64,000 nt of DNA from Sideroxydans sp. (GTDB lineage Bacteria > Pseudomonadota > Gammaproteobacteria > Burkholderiales > Gallionellaceae). The translations under genes were made by a program, and so were the position numbers. Positions 1 through 13,500 of this stretch are shown piece after piece. The number at the start of each line of letters is the position of its first letter. The first letter of the stretch is position 1. The stretch is from contig VMTA01000023.1 in the NCBI GenBank assembly GCA_013791855.1, positions 171,681 through 235,680 of the forward strand. Reading direction: 5' to 3'. The notes beneath the pieces were generated by a model. The model worked only from the letters and a program-made list of their open reading frames with translations. It ran no database searches and was not told where the DNA came from.

Positions 1-2527
<2,527 letters not shown>

Positions 2528-2565
2528 GGCGTAAGGCTCCGGGATGGCGTGAAAACGAGGGCGTG

Positions 2566-2571
2566 ATTATA
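2566..2571 (-). promoter_or_regulatory. Candidate -10 element of acnA
   Basis: Read on the minus strand, bases 2571-2566 spell a perfect TATAAT, 38 bases before the acnA ATG. No good TTGACA-like -35 is visible at the expected 16-18 base spacing, so an activator or extended contacts may be needed. A weak GGAG ribosome-binding sequence sits between this element and the start codon. This rests only on sequence match. Confidence 0.45.
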
Positions 2572-2698
2572 GACCCAAGCAGCAAAGGGCGGCGAGCGGC
2601 GTCTGGCACGGTCTTCCGCCCATACGTGCCGATGCAAGTCAGTCACGCCGTCTTCGCGTATCATTGCGCGGTCTAAAGAATAACCGAGAGTCAGTCGC

Positions 2699-5600
2699 GT
2701 GCCGTTCACCTGGGATACTTCGCTGGTCGTCCTGTCCATCCTCATCGCCATCATCGGCTCGTTGACGGCGCTCACCCATGCGCGGCGCATGCGCGAGAAC
2801 CGCGGTTACACCGCCACCATCTGGATGCTGGCCGGCGGCAGCACGCTGGGTGTGGCCATCTGGTCCATGCACTTCGTCGGCATGCTGGCGCTGCATCTGC
2901 CCGTCCCAGTCGGCTACGATCCTTTCCTGACGCTGCTGTCGCTGCTGCCGGCGGTGATTGCCGCGCTGCTCGCCTTCCGCGTGTTGCGCGAGGTGCAGGT
3001 CAGTCGCCGCCTGATCCTGACGGCCGGTGTGCTGATGGGCATCGGTATCAGCAGCATGCACTATCTCGGCATGGCGGCGATGAAGATGTCGCCGGACATC
3101 GCCTACGATCCAGCGGTCTTCGCGCTCTCTGTGCTGATCGCCATCGTTGCCTCTTGGGCGGCGCTCTACATCATGTATCGCGAACAGTGGGGGCGGCTGG
3201 GGCCGCTCGCGCGCCTGCTGTTGGGCGCAGTTGTGATGGGGGTGGCCATCGCTGCCATGCATTACACCGCCATGTCCGGCATGCACATCTCGGCGGACGC
3301 CGTCTGTCAGGCAGGCGACCTGCGCATCGAGCCGCACATCCTGGCGACCCTGCTGTCGCTGACCGCGCTGGTGTGGTTCGGCGGCGGCCTGCTGGCCAGC
3401 CTGTTCGACCAGCGCATGGCGCGCCGAAACGCGCAGGCGCTGGCCGAGTTGGAGCAGGAACACCGTGATCTGATGGACAGCGCGGAGCACGATACGCAGG
3501 AGATGATCGGCGTGCTGCGCGAGAGCGAGGAACGGTTGCGCATGACCTTGCAAAACGCTCCGGACGCCGTGTTCATCACCGAGCAGGACGGGCGCATCGT
3601 CTATGTCAACGACAACGTGGTGAGTCTGCTGGGTTACGGGCGGGACGAGCTGTATGCGATGACGGTGTTCGATCTGGTGCCGGAAGATTGGCGCGAGCGC
3701 TATCGCGAAGGCGGCAGGCGCATCGTCAGTGATCACAAGCGGCATGTGATGGAAGTGCGTCTGGTCACCCGCGACGGCAACCGGGTGCCGATGGAACTGA
3801 ACGCCGTGCTGTTGCCGAACGGTCGGGTGTACGGTTCCTGCCGTGACATCAGCGACCGCAAAGCAGCCGAGCGTGCGCTGCATGATTCGCAGAAGCAGAT
3901 GCAGACATTCATGGACTCCATCGCCGAGGGCATGTACGGCGTGGACACCGAAGGGTGTTGCACCTTCGTCAATGCGGCATTGCTGCGCATCCTCGGTTAT
4001 GAGCGCGAAGAGGAATTGCTGGGCAAGCATCTGCATGAAGTGATCCATTACGCGTATCCGGACGGCCGCGCGTATCCGGCGAGCGAATGCCATGCCTATC
4101 AGGCCTATATCCGCAACGAAGCCACCCACTCAACCGACGAAGTGTTCTGGCGCAAGGACGGTACGGCCGTTGCGGTGGAATACTGGTCGCAGCCCATGCA
4201 CAGGAACGGGCAGGCGATCGGTGCGGTGGTCACCTTCCTCGATATCAGCGAACGCAAGAAGAACGAAGTTGCCTTGCAGGAGAGCGTCTCTTTCAGCGAA
4301 TCCCTGCTGCAGACCATGCCGGTGCCGGTGTTCCATAAAGATACCGAGGGGCGCTATACCGGCTGCAACACCGCTTTCGCGGAGTTCATCGGCAAGAAAA
4401 AAACCGACATCATCGGCAAGACGGTATTCGAGATCGCACCGCAGACGCAGTCGGCGGTCTATCGCGACCACGATCTGGACCTGCTCTCCTCGGAAGAAGA
4501 TGTGCAGGTATATGAAAGCAATGTGAAGCACGCCGACGGCAACTTGCATGACGTGATCTTCCACAAGGCACGTTTGAACGACAGCGGCGGCGTGCCGGTC
4601 GGCATCATCGGCGTCATCCTCGACATCACCGACCGCAAGCAATCCGAACGCGACATCCACCAGCTCGCCTTCTATGATTCCCTGACACAGTTGCCCAACC
4701 GGCGTCTGTTGATGGATCGTGCTTTGCAGGCCTTGGCGGTCAGCGCGCGCAGCGGTCGCTACGGTGCGTTGATGCTGCTCGATCTGGACGACTTCAAAAA
4801 GGTCAACGACAGCAAGGGGCATGATGTCGGCGACCTGATGCTCTGTGAGGTGGCCCGCCGCCTGCGTGCGGCCGTGCGCGAAGGCGACACGGTAGCGCGA
4901 CTGGGCGGGGACGAATTCGTGGTGGTGCTGGAAGAGTTGAGCATCAGTTCCGCAGAAGCGGCTCCTCAGGCCGAAGCGGTGGCCGAGAAGATCCGCGATT
5001 TCCTGAACGAACCCTATCTGCTGGATGGCAATCGCCACCTCAGCTCGCCCAGCATCGGCGTGGTGCTCTATCGCGGGCACCAGGAAGCGTTCGAGAACCT
5101 GCTCAAGTTCGCGGATATCGCCATGTACCAGTCCAAGCAGGCGGGACGCAACACCATCCGTTTCTATGACCCGGCGATGCAGGCCGCCATCGATAGCCGT
5201 TTGGAACTGGAAGACGAACTCGACATCGCCATCCGCGAACAGCAGTTGCAGCTCTACTATCAGGTGCAAGTCGACGGCATGCGCCGCCCGCTCGGTGCGG
5301 AAGTGCTCATGCGCTGGTTGCATCCGCAGCGCGGTCTGGTGTCACCCGCACAGTTCATCCCGCTGGCGGAAGACACCGGGCAGATCGTGGAGATGGGCAT
5401 GTGGGCCTTGCGCACCGCCTGCCTGCAACTCAAAGTCTGGCAGCAGAATGCGCATACGCGCCATCTCACGCTGGCCGTCAACGTCAGCGCGCGCCAGTTC
5501 CGCAAGTCGGAGTTCGTCGATCAGGTGCGGCGTGTGTTGCTGGAGACCGGGGTGCGTCCATCACTGCTCAAACTCGAGCTCACCGAGAGCACCGTGTTGC

Positions 5601-5953
5601 TGGACGTGGAAGACACCATCGCCAAGATGCGCGAGCTGAAGTTGCTCGGCCTCAGCTTCTCCATGGACGACTTCGGCACCGGCTATTCATCGCTGCAATA
5701 TCTCAAGCGTCTGCCGTTGGATCAGATCAAGATCGACCAGAGTTTCGTGCGCGACATCGCCAGCGATCCCAACGATGCTGCCATCGTGCAGACCATCATC
5801 GCCATGACCGAGGCGCTCGGCCTGAATGTGATCGCGGAAGGCGTGGAGACCGCGGCGCAGCAGGAATTCCTGGAATTACGCGGTTGCCACAGTTTCCAGG
5901 GTTATCTGTTCGGCAGGCCGCTGCCACTGGAAGAATTCGAAGCTTCGCTTTAA
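2699..5953 (+). CDS. MHYT-PAS-GGDEF-EAL c-di-GMP signalling protein
   Basis: Predicted membrane-bound enzyme that makes and/or degrades cyclic di-GMP. The GTG start gives 1084 residues. The N-terminal seven-helix MHYT sensor domain shows its three signature motifs at residues 57 (MHFVGM), 120 (MHYLGM) and 187 (MHYTAM); the family is proposed to bind copper and sense a diatomic gas. Three PAS domains follow (about 270-390, 395-520 and 525-650). The cyclase domain has an intact GGDEF at 736-740. The phosphodiesterase domain keeps its catalytic glutamate (E868) but reads EVL instead of EAL, and has DDFGTGYSSL and VIAEGVET. It is the first of five consecutive c-di-GMP genes but is separated from the other four by 130 bases, so it may be transcribed alone. 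Which activity dominates cannot be read from sequence. Confidence 0.93.
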   Translation: MPFTWDTSLVVLSILIAIIGSLTALTHARRMRENRGYTATIWMLAGGSTLGVAIWSMHFVGMLALHLPVPVGYDPFLTLLSLLPAVIAALLAFRVLREVQVSRRLILTAGVLMGIGISSMHYLGMAAMKMSPDIAYDPAVFALSVLIAIVASWAALYIMYREQWGRLGPLARLLLGAVVMGVAIAAMHYTAMSGMHISADAVCQAGDLRIEPHILATLLSLTALVWFGGGLLASLFDQRMARRNAQALAELEQEHRDLMDSAEHDTQEMIGVLRESEERLRMTLQNAPDAVFITEQDGRIVYVNDNVVSLLGYGRDELYAMTVFDLVPEDWRERYREGGRRIVSDHKRHVMEVRLVTRDGNRVPMELNAVLLPNGRVYGSCRDISDRKAAERALHDSQKQMQTFMDSIAEGMYGVDTEGCCTFVNAALLRILGYEREEELLGKHLHEVIHYAYPDGRAYPASECHAYQAYIRNEATHSTDEVFWRKDGTAVAVEYWSQPMHRNGQAIGAVVTFLDISERKKNEVALQESVSFSESLLQTMPVPVFHKDTEGRYTGCNTAFAEFIGKKKTDIIGKTVFEIAPQTQSAVYRDHDLDLLSSEEDVQVYESNVKHADGNLHDVIFHKARLNDSGGVPVGIIGVILDITDRKQSERDIHQLAFYDSLTQLPNRRLLMDRALQALAVSARSGRYGALMLLDLDDFKKVNDSKGHDVGDLMLCEVARRLRAAVREGDTVARLGGDEFVVVLEELSISSAEAAPQAEAVAEKIRDFLNEPYLLDGNRHLSSPSIGVVLYRGHQEAFENLLKFADIAMYQSKQAGRNTIRFYDPAMQAAIDSRLELEDELDIAIREQQLQLYYQVQVDGMRRPLGAEVLMRWLHPQRGLVSPAQFIPLAEDTGQIVEMGMWALRTACLQLKVWQQNAHTRHLTLAVNVSARQFRKSEFVDQVRRVLLETGVRPSLLKLELTESTVLLDVEDTIAKMRELKLLGLSFSMDDFGTGYSSLQYLKRLPLDQIKIDQSFVRDIASDPNDAAIVQTIIAMTEALGLNVIAEGVETAAQQEFLELRGCHSFQGYLFGRPLPLEEFEASL

Positions 5954-6083
5954 GGCATAAAGTCTCACGCGCAGATAGACTGATCTCTTGCCCATGTTAT
6001 CGATAGGGTGGTAATCCCCTCGCCAATCTCGGGTTAACTCAATTACTATGGCCAAAAATCTATAAGCAGTATCTGGAGGGTGT

Positions 6084-8885
6084 ATGAGTTCAATTTTCAG
6101 TGCGATAGATCCGCGCCGCAGCCTGCGTGCAGAGATCAGTCTTGCCAGCGGTGCCATCGTGTTGTTGCTGTCCACGGCACTGAGCTTCTATGCAGCCGAC
6201 GTGAGCAAGCGCCAGATCGAGCAGAGCGAGGGTGAGTCCTTTGTGCGCCGCGCGCAGACGGTGCTGGATGTGCTGGACCGCGGCATGTACGAGCGCAGTC
6301 GCGAGATACGCAACGCTGCGCTGCTGGACGAGATGCGCGACCCGAAGGTGCCCTTGCTGCGCAAGCGCGAATTGATGGAGCGTCTGCAGAAGAACTTCGA
6401 TGCCTATGCCTGGATCGGTTTCTGCGGACCGGACGGCATGGGACTGGCCGGTACCGGCGGCTATCTGGAAGGCAAGAACCTGTCCAAGCGTCCGTGGTGT
6501 ACCGAGGGGCGCAAGGGCGACTACATCGGCGACGTGCACGATGCGCTGTTGCTGGCCAAACTGCTGCCCAACCCCAGCGGCGAGACCTTCTATCTGGTGG
6601 ATGTGGCTTCGCCGGTGTTCGACCACAAGAACAATCTGCTGGGCGTGTTGTGCGGGCATATCTACTGGACTTGGGCATCCGAGGCGCTGGACAGCAAGCT
6701 CACGCCGGGTCAGGACATCTTCCTGCTCTCCAGCCAAGGCCAAGTGCTGTCTGGCCCGGAAGCGGCGTGGGCGGACTTCGCCACGATGGCACCAAACACC
6801 ATGCGGCAGATCAACTCGGGTGACAAAGCGGGTTACCACATAGAGCAGTTCAGCAATGGCCGCACCTATCTGGTCGGCCATGCCACCTCTTCCGGTTACC
6901 GTGATTACAAGGGTTTCGGCTGGACGGCGCTAGTGCGCGAGGACATCACCACCGCGTTCGCACCGGCGCGCGCCTTGCAGCGACATATCCTGACGGTGGG
7001 CGCGCTGGTCGGTCTGTTCTTCACCTGGCTGACCTGGCTGATGGCGGGGCGCATCGCCCAGCCTATCCGCCGCATCAGCCAGGCGGCGGAAAAGGTCGCA
7101 GCGGGCGAGTTGCAATACGACGTGCCGCCGCAGGGCAGCGACAACGAGGTCGGCCACTTGAGCCGGGCCATCCACGACATGGTGGCCAACCTGACGCGCG
7201 AGATCAAACAGCGGCGCGAAGCCGAGGCGGGGCTGCGTTTGTCGGCCAAGGTGTTCGAGCAGAACAGCGAGGCCATCATCGTCACCGATGCCGAGAACCA
7301 GATCGCGATGGTCAACCGTGCCTTTTGCGAGATCACCGGCTACAGCGAGGAAGAGGTGCTGGGGCGCAACCCGCGCTTCATGGCGTCGGGCCGCCAGTCG
7401 ATACAGTTCTACCGCGCGATGTGGCGCGAGTTGCTGGACAAGAACAACTGGCGCGGCGAGATATGGAACAAGCGCAAGAACGGCGAGATATTCCCCGAGC
7501 TGCTGACCATCAGCACCGTGCGCGACGAGGCAGGCGTGATCACCCATTACATCGGCGTGTTCATCGACATCACCGAACGCAAGAAAGAAGAAGAACGCAT
7601 CATCCGTCTGGCCAATTATGACGCGCTGTCCGGGCTGCCCAACCGCAACCTGCTGGCGGACCGTGTCGAGCAGGGCGTGGCCCAGGCCGAGCGTAACGGC
7701 AGCAAGCTGGCGATGCTGTTCATCGATCTCGACCACTTCAAGAACATCAACGACTCGCTCGGTCACGACATCGGCGACGAACTGCTGAAACAGGTCGCGG
7801 AACGGCTGAAGGCCTGTCTGCGCCGCACCGACACGTTGGCGCGGCAGGGCGGTGACGAATTCATCGCGCTGGTCACAGACATCGAGAACGAGACCGAGGC
7901 GGGCTATGTGGCGGAGAAGATGGTGTCGGCCTGCGCCAGCGGCTTTGAGGTCAACGGCCATCTGCTGCATGTGACACCGAGCATCGGCATCAGTATGTGC
8001 CCAGAAGACGGCAACACACAGGTTCAGTTGATGCGCAACGCCGACCTGGCCATGTATCGCGCCAAAGACAGTGGCCGCAACCGCTTCGCCTTCTACGAAG
8101 AACAGATGAACATCAAGGCGGTGGAGCGCCTGCGTCTGGAGAATGACCTGCGCAGTGCCATCGACCAGCAGCAATTGATGCTGTATTACCAGCCCAAGGT
8201 GGCGTGCGCCGACAACAGGGTGGTGGGGCTGGAAGCGCTGTTGCGCTGGCAGCATCCCGAGTTCGGTTTCGTCTCCCCGGCGGCGTTCATTCCGGTGGCG
8301 GAACAGACCGGCCTGATCAACGAGATCGGCGACTGGGTGTTGCGTCAGGCCGTGCTGCAGCAGCGTCTGTGGCAATCGCAGGGGCGCACCATCGTGCCGG
8401 TGGCGGTCAATCTTTCCGTCGCACAATTCCAGCAGAGCGACCTGGTAGAACGCATCCAGCGCATCGTGCGAGAAGGCGGGCTGGAACCGCGCTACATCGA
8501 ACTCGAACTGACCGAAAGCATGCTGATGGAGTCGGTGCTCGACCATGGTGATGTGCTGGAGCGTTTGAACAGTGGCGGCTTCAACCTGTCGCTGGATGAT
8601 TTCGGCACCGGCTATTCCTCGCTCAGTCGCCTGAAGATGCTGCCCATGAATGCGCTCAAGATCGACCAGTCCTTCGTGCGCGACATCGCCAGCGATGAGA
8701 ACGACCGCAGCATCGTCAGCGCCACCGCCGCGCTGGCACATGCCATGGGCATGAAGGTGATCGCGGAAGGCGTAGAGCAGCCGGGTCAGCTGCAATTCAT
8801 CCAGTCGCTGCAATGCGAGGAATATCAGGGCTATCTGTTCAGCCCGCCGTTGCCGGCGGCCGAGGCAGTGCGCTTCTTGGGGTGA
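6084..8885 (+). CDS. dCache-HAMP-PAS-GGDEF-EAL c-di-GMP signalling protein
   Basis: Bifunctional-type c-di-GMP enzyme of 933 residues with a periplasmic sensor. The start is supported by a GGAGGGT ribosome-binding site a few bases upstream. A transmembrane helix (about 20-40) leads into a periplasmic double-Cache-like region (about 45-300), then a second helix (about 302-322), HAMP (about 323-380), one PAS domain (about 390-510), GGDEF (intact GGDEF at 589-593) and EAL (intact EAL at 717-719, plus DDFGTGYSSL). Residue before the GGDEF is Q rather than the common L or W, which is tolerated in the family. It is the first gene of a probable four-gene operon, with only 4 bases to the next gene. 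Both active sites look complete, so either activity is possible. Confidence 0.93.
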   Translation: MSSIFSAIDPRRSLRAEISLASGAIVLLLSTALSFYAADVSKRQIEQSEGESFVRRAQTVLDVLDRGMYERSREIRNAALLDEMRDPKVPLLRKRELMERLQKNFDAYAWIGFCGPDGMGLAGTGGYLEGKNLSKRPWCTEGRKGDYIGDVHDALLLAKLLPNPSGETFYLVDVASPVFDHKNNLLGVLCGHIYWTWASEALDSKLTPGQDIFLLSSQGQVLSGPEAAWADFATMAPNTMRQINSGDKAGYHIEQFSNGRTYLVGHATSSGYRDYKGFGWTALVREDITTAFAPARALQRHILTVGALVGLFFTWLTWLMAGRIAQPIRRISQAAEKVAAGELQYDVPPQGSDNEVGHLSRAIHDMVANLTREIKQRREAEAGLRLSAKVFEQNSEAIIVTDAENQIAMVNRAFCEITGYSEEEVLGRNPRFMASGRQSIQFYRAMWRELLDKNNWRGEIWNKRKNGEIFPELLTISTVRDEAGVITHYIGVFIDITERKKEEERIIRLANYDALSGLPNRNLLADRVEQGVAQAERNGSKLAMLFIDLDHFKNINDSLGHDIGDELLKQVAERLKACLRRTDTLARQGGDEFIALVTDIENETEAGYVAEKMVSACASGFEVNGHLLHVTPSIGISMCPEDGNTQVQLMRNADLAMYRAKDSGRNRFAFYEEQMNIKAVERLRLENDLRSAIDQQQLMLYYQPKVACADNRVVGLEALLRWQHPEFGFVSPAAFIPVAEQTGLINEIGDWVLRQAVLQQRLWQSQGRTIVPVAVNLSVAQFQQSDLVERIQRIVREGGLEPRYIELELTESMLMESVLDHGDVLERLNSGGFNLSLDDFGTGYSSLSRLKMLPMNALKIDQSFVRDIASDENDRSIVSATAALAHAMGMKVIAEGVEQPGQLQFIQSLQCEEYQGYLFSPPLPAAEAVRFLG

Positions 8886-8889
8886 TGGC

Positions 8890-10596
8890 ATGCGTTTGAC
8901 CACCAGATTCCTGTTGTTGCGCGCGGTCGTGTTCGTCGTATTGGGGGTGCTGGTATGGCTGTCGTTTGACGCGGTGGTGGATCGCATCAACATGCAATGG
9001 GGGCGCGAGTTCGCCCAGCGCCAAGTGCTGTTCGACAAGTACCGCACATTGTCTCCGCTGATCCGCGAGATCGAGCTGGCCCGCAAGATGGCCGCCGAGC
9101 CGGCGCTGATTGGCATGGCGCTGAACGAGCATGACCCGCTCGCTCGCAAACGCGGCCTGCAGGTGCTGGAGGAATACCGCTACCGTTTCCGCGAGCACAG
9201 TTATTTCGCAGCTTTTGCCCATAGCGGGAACTATTACTACAACGACGACGCGAACGCTTATGCCGGCAAGCAGCTGCGCTACACGCTGAACCCCAAGAGC
9301 GCCAACGACCAGTGGTTCTACGCCACGCTGCAGGACGGCATGGACTATCAGGTGAACGTCGATCCGGATGTGCATCTGGATGTGGTCAAGGTGTGGATCA
9401 ACGTGCTACTCAAACAGCGCGGCAAGGTGCTGGGTGTGGTGGGGACGGGTATCGAGCTGACGGACTTTCTGAAGGAGAGCGTGGATATCCATCAGCCGGG
9501 CGTGGACAACTTCTTCGTGGACAAGAGCCTGGCGATCCAGCTCTCCACCGATCCCGCGATGATCGATTACGCCAGCCTTACCAAAGAGGTCGATCAGCGT
9601 ATCCGTATCGACCGCTTGTTCACGCGTCCGGCCGATATGGCGGCGATCCAGCGAACCGCTGAAGCGTTGCGTAGCAAACCGGACGGCGAGATTGCCACAC
9701 TCTGGGTGCACTATCAGAGCGGGCGTCATCTGCTGGGGATGGCCTGGTTGCCCGAGCTCGGTTGGTACGACCTGACGCTGATGGATGAGCAGAGCCTGAG
9801 CATGCTGCATGAATACAACTGGGTGCCGATGCTGTTCGTGATGCTGTTCCTGGCCGCCCTGATGTTGTTCGGCTGGCTGTTCAATCGCTGGGCGTTGACA
9901 CCCATCTGCCGTCTGAATCAGGCGATGCGTGCGATCCAGAGCGGCGACGACAAACTGGAGCCGCCCATCGTCGGCAAGGGCGAGGTGGAGGCGTTGTCGC
10001 ACTCGTTCCGGCAGATGGTGGAGACGGTGCGCGGTGCCAATCATGCACTGGAACGAAAGGTGCAGGAACGCACCGAGGCGCTGCAGCGCCTGAGCGAAGT
10101 CGATCCGCTCACTGGCCTGCTCAATCGACGAGGCATGATGGCGCGCTTCGAGCAGGAGATATCGCGCCAGGCTCGGCAAGACGGCACGCTTGGCCTGCTG
10201 TTGCTCGACCTCGATCACTTCAAGGATGTTAACGATACCTATGGTCATGCCGCAGGCGACCTCGCCTTGTGCGCCGCCGCCAAGGTGCTGGGCGGCGTGA
10301 TGCGCGCTTATGACCATGCCGCGCGCTGGGGCGGCGAGGAGTTCCTCATTCTGCTGCCGGACTGCAGCGAGGAAGATCTGCTCGCTATCGCGGAGCGTAT
10401 ACGCACCCGTATCGAAGCGCTGAAGATAGAAACCGGACAGCACCAATTCTCTTTCACGGCCAGTATCGGGGCGCATCGGCCACTTTCGCCACAGACACCG
10501 GATGCCATGTTGCAGCAGGTGGACCGCGCGCTGTATGCGGCCAAGGCGGACGGACGCAACTGCGTGCGCCTGTCATCCGGAACGGGCAAGTCGTGA
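8890..10596 (+). CDS. Cache-HAMP diguanylate cyclase (GGEEF)
   Basis: Predicted diguanylate cyclase of 568 residues anchored in the inner membrane. It has an N-terminal transmembrane helix (about 8-28), a periplasmic Cache-type sensor (about 35-310), a second helix (about 314-334), HAMP (about 335-385), a short coiled linker and a C-terminal GGDEF domain whose signature is GGEEF at 481-485, preceded by RW as in many active cyclases. There is no EAL domain, so this is the only pure synthase in the cluster. It starts 4 bases after the preceding gene and its stop overlaps the GTG start of the next by 4 bases, indicating translational coupling. The ligand of the periplasmic domain is not recognisable. 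Confidence 0.92.
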   Translation: MRLTTRFLLLRAVVFVVLGVLVWLSFDAVVDRINMQWGREFAQRQVLFDKYRTLSPLIREIELARKMAAEPALIGMALNEHDPLARKRGLQVLEEYRYRFREHSYFAAFAHSGNYYYNDDANAYAGKQLRYTLNPKSANDQWFYATLQDGMDYQVNVDPDVHLDVVKVWINVLLKQRGKVLGVVGTGIELTDFLKESVDIHQPGVDNFFVDKSLAIQLSTDPAMIDYASLTKEVDQRIRIDRLFTRPADMAAIQRTAEALRSKPDGEIATLWVHYQSGRHLLGMAWLPELGWYDLTLMDEQSLSMLHEYNWVPMLFVMLFLAALMLFGWLFNRWALTPICRLNQAMRAIQSGDDKLEPPIVGKGEVEALSHSFRQMVETVRGANHALERKVQERTEALQRLSEVDPLTGLLNRRGMMARFEQEISRQARQDGTLGLLLLDLDHFKDVNDTYGHAAGDLALCAAAKVLGGVMRAYDHAARWGGEEFLILLPDCSEEDLLAIAERIRTRIEALKIETGQHQFSFTASIGAHRPLSPQTPDAMLQQVDRALYAAKADGRNCVRLSSGTGKS

Positions 10597-13500
10597 GTGC
10601 ATTGCGCCGTATCCTCGCCCTGAGCGTGTCGCTGACGCTGTTCGTCACTGCGGCACAAGCCGCTCAGGAAGTGCGTATCGGCATACTGTCCTTCCGTCCG
10701 CTGGAGCAGGCACGGCAGCAGTGGCAGGCCACGGCCGACCATCTGAACGCGCATATCCCCGGCTACCGTTTCAGCGCCCAGGTGATGTATTTCCCCGACA
10801 TCGAACAGGCGATGGCAGAGGATCGCTTCGATTTCGTGCTGACCAATCCCGAGCATTACATCGCGCTGCGCGCCCACTATGGTCTGTCATCCATCGCCAC
10901 ACTGATGCCGCTGGCGGAAGGTCATCCCGTCAGCCAGTTCGGCGGTGTCATCTTCACGCGCGCCGACCGGGCCGATATTGACAAGCTGGAAGACTTACGC
11001 GACAAGATAGTGTCGTCGGTTCAGGAGAAGTCGTTCGGTGCCTACATGATGCAGCGTTGGACCCTGTACAAGCACGGCATCGCCATCGTCGAGATCGGCC
11101 GCATGCGCTTCACCGGCATGCCGCAGGACAACGCGGTGTACGACGTGCTGTCGGGCGAGGCGGACGTGGGATTCGTGCGCACCGGACTGCTGGAACGCAT
11201 GGTGCGCGAAGGCAAATTGAAGATGGAGCAGGTGAAGATCATCAATCGCCAGCCCGTGGACAGTTTTCCGCAGGTCCTGTCGACCGAGCTCTATCCGGAA
11301 TGGTCGTTCTCCGCCATGCCGCGCGTGCCAGAGCACCTGAAGAAACAGGTCGCGCAAGCCTTGTTTGAGATAGCGCCCGATGACAAGGCAGCGCGCACCG
11401 GCAACTATTACGGCTTCTCGCCGCCGGGCAACTATGCGCCGGTGGAGGCGGCGATGACGCGGCTGCGCATGATGCCGGATCAGACGGTGGAATTCGACCT
11501 GCGCGACATCCTGCATAAATACCTTTACCCGTTACTGCTGTCCGCTACGCTGGTATTGCTGCTGGTGCTGTGGGCGGTAGCCCATCTGGTGCAGGTCAAT
11601 CGCCGTTTACGCGCCAGTTTTCGCGAGCGCGAGCGGCTGGACGAGGCACTGCAGCAGGCCAATGCCACGCTGGAACACAAGGTGGCGACGCGCACGCGGG
11701 AACTGCAACAGAGCGAGGCGCGTTTCCGCGAGATCATGCAGTCCAGTCCGATCGCCATCCGCATCGCGGTGGATGGGGGGCATCGCGTGGCGTTCGCCAA
11801 CCCGGCCTACGAGACCTTGCTGGGGGTGGCGAGCGGCGAGGCGCTCGATGCCGATCCGCAGCAGTTCTATGCGGATCCTGCGGACTATCAGGAGCTGCTG
11901 CGGCGACTGCAATCCGGTGAGCAGATCAGCGACCGGCTGGTCGAGCTGAACTTTGCACGGCGCGGGACACGTTGGGCGCTGGCTTCCTATATGCACTTCG
12001 ACTACGAGGGACAGCCCGCCATCCTCGGCTGGTTCTATGACGTCACGCCCATGAAGCAGATCGAGCAGGCGTTGCAGCAGAGTGAAGCGCGCTTCCGCCA
12101 GATGTTCGAGGTCCATTCTTCACCCATGCTACTGATCGACCCGGAGAGTGGTGCCATCGTGGACGCGAACAATGCTGCCGCGGCTTTCTATGGTTACGGA
12201 GAAGCGCGGATGCGGCAGATGAACATCAGCGATATCAATACCCAGACGCGCGAGGAACTGTTGCACGAACGCCAGCAGGCGTTGCGAGAGGAACGCAACT
12301 TCTTTGTGTTCCCGCACCGGCTGGCCGACGGCAGCCTGCGCACGGTGGAGGTGCATTCCTCGCCCGTCGAGGTGGACGGGCGCAAATTGCTGTTCTCCAT
12401 CATCCACGACATCACCGAGCGTCAGCGGCTTGAACAGCAGATGCACGAACTGGCGTTCTACGATGTGCTGACCGGTCTGCCCAACCGCCGCCTGTTGCTC
12501 GACCGCTTGCACAAGGCGCTGGCGACCTGTGACCGCACGCGCCGTCATGCCGCGCTGATGTTCCTCGACCTGGACCATTTCAAGACGCTGAACGACCTGC
12601 ACGGCCACGACATCGGTGACCGCATGCTGTTCGAGGTGGCGCAACGGCTGCGCACCTGTATCCGCGAGGAGGATAGCGTGGCACGCTTCGGAGGCGACGA
12701 GTTCGTGGTGATGCTGGAAGCACTGTCTAACGACACACAGGAAGCGGTGGTGCAGGCGGAAACGGTGGCGGAGAAGATCCGACTGGCGCTGGCGCAGCCC
12801 TACCTGTTGCCGCGCGATGCCGGCGATCCCATCACCCATCACTGTTCGTCCAGCATCGGCATCACCATTTTCCGCGAGCAGTCGGACGGTGTGGAGCAGT
12901 TGCTGAAGTGGACCGATATGGCGATGTACCGCGCCAAGGATGCCGGGCGCAACAGCATCCGTTTCTTCGATCCGACCATGCAGGCGGCGGTGGAGACGCG
13001 CGCCGCGCTGGAATCCGACCTGCATGAGGCGCTGGCGCAGCAGCAGTTCGAACTTTTCTATCAGGTGCAGGTGGATGCTGCGCGTCGTCCGCAAGGGGCG
13101 GAGGCGCTGTTGCGCTGGCGTCATCCGCAGCGCGGGCTGGTGTCGCCGCTGGAGTTCATCCCGCTGGCGGAAGAGACCGGGCTGATCCTGCCCATCGGTG
13201 CCTGGGTGCTGGACACGGCTTGCGCGCAGCTCAAGGTCTGGCGCGGTCATGCGCAACTGGGCAACCTCGCGCTGTCGGTGAACGTCAGCGCGCGCCAGTT
13301 CCGTCAGGTGGATTTCGTGGAGCAGGTACAGGCGGCGGTGATGCGGCACGGCATCGCGCCGACCGCGCTCAAGCTGGAACTGACCGAGAGTCTGGTGCTG
13401 GAGGACGTGAATGATTCCATCGCCAAGATGAAGGCGCTGCACGAGTTCGGCGTCAGTTTCGCGATGGACGATTTTGGCACCGGTTATTCCTCGCTCTCCT

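Noticed and set aside
5954..6083. c-di-GMP riboswitch in front of the cyclase operon
   Set aside because: The 130-base gap shows none of the conserved GEMM-type aptamer segments; only a good ribosome-binding site is visible.
6930..9149. 739-codon minus-strand open frame across two GGDEF genes
   Set aside because: Antisense frame of GC-rich coding DNA; it crosses the junction of two well-supported plus-strand genes and shows no domain.
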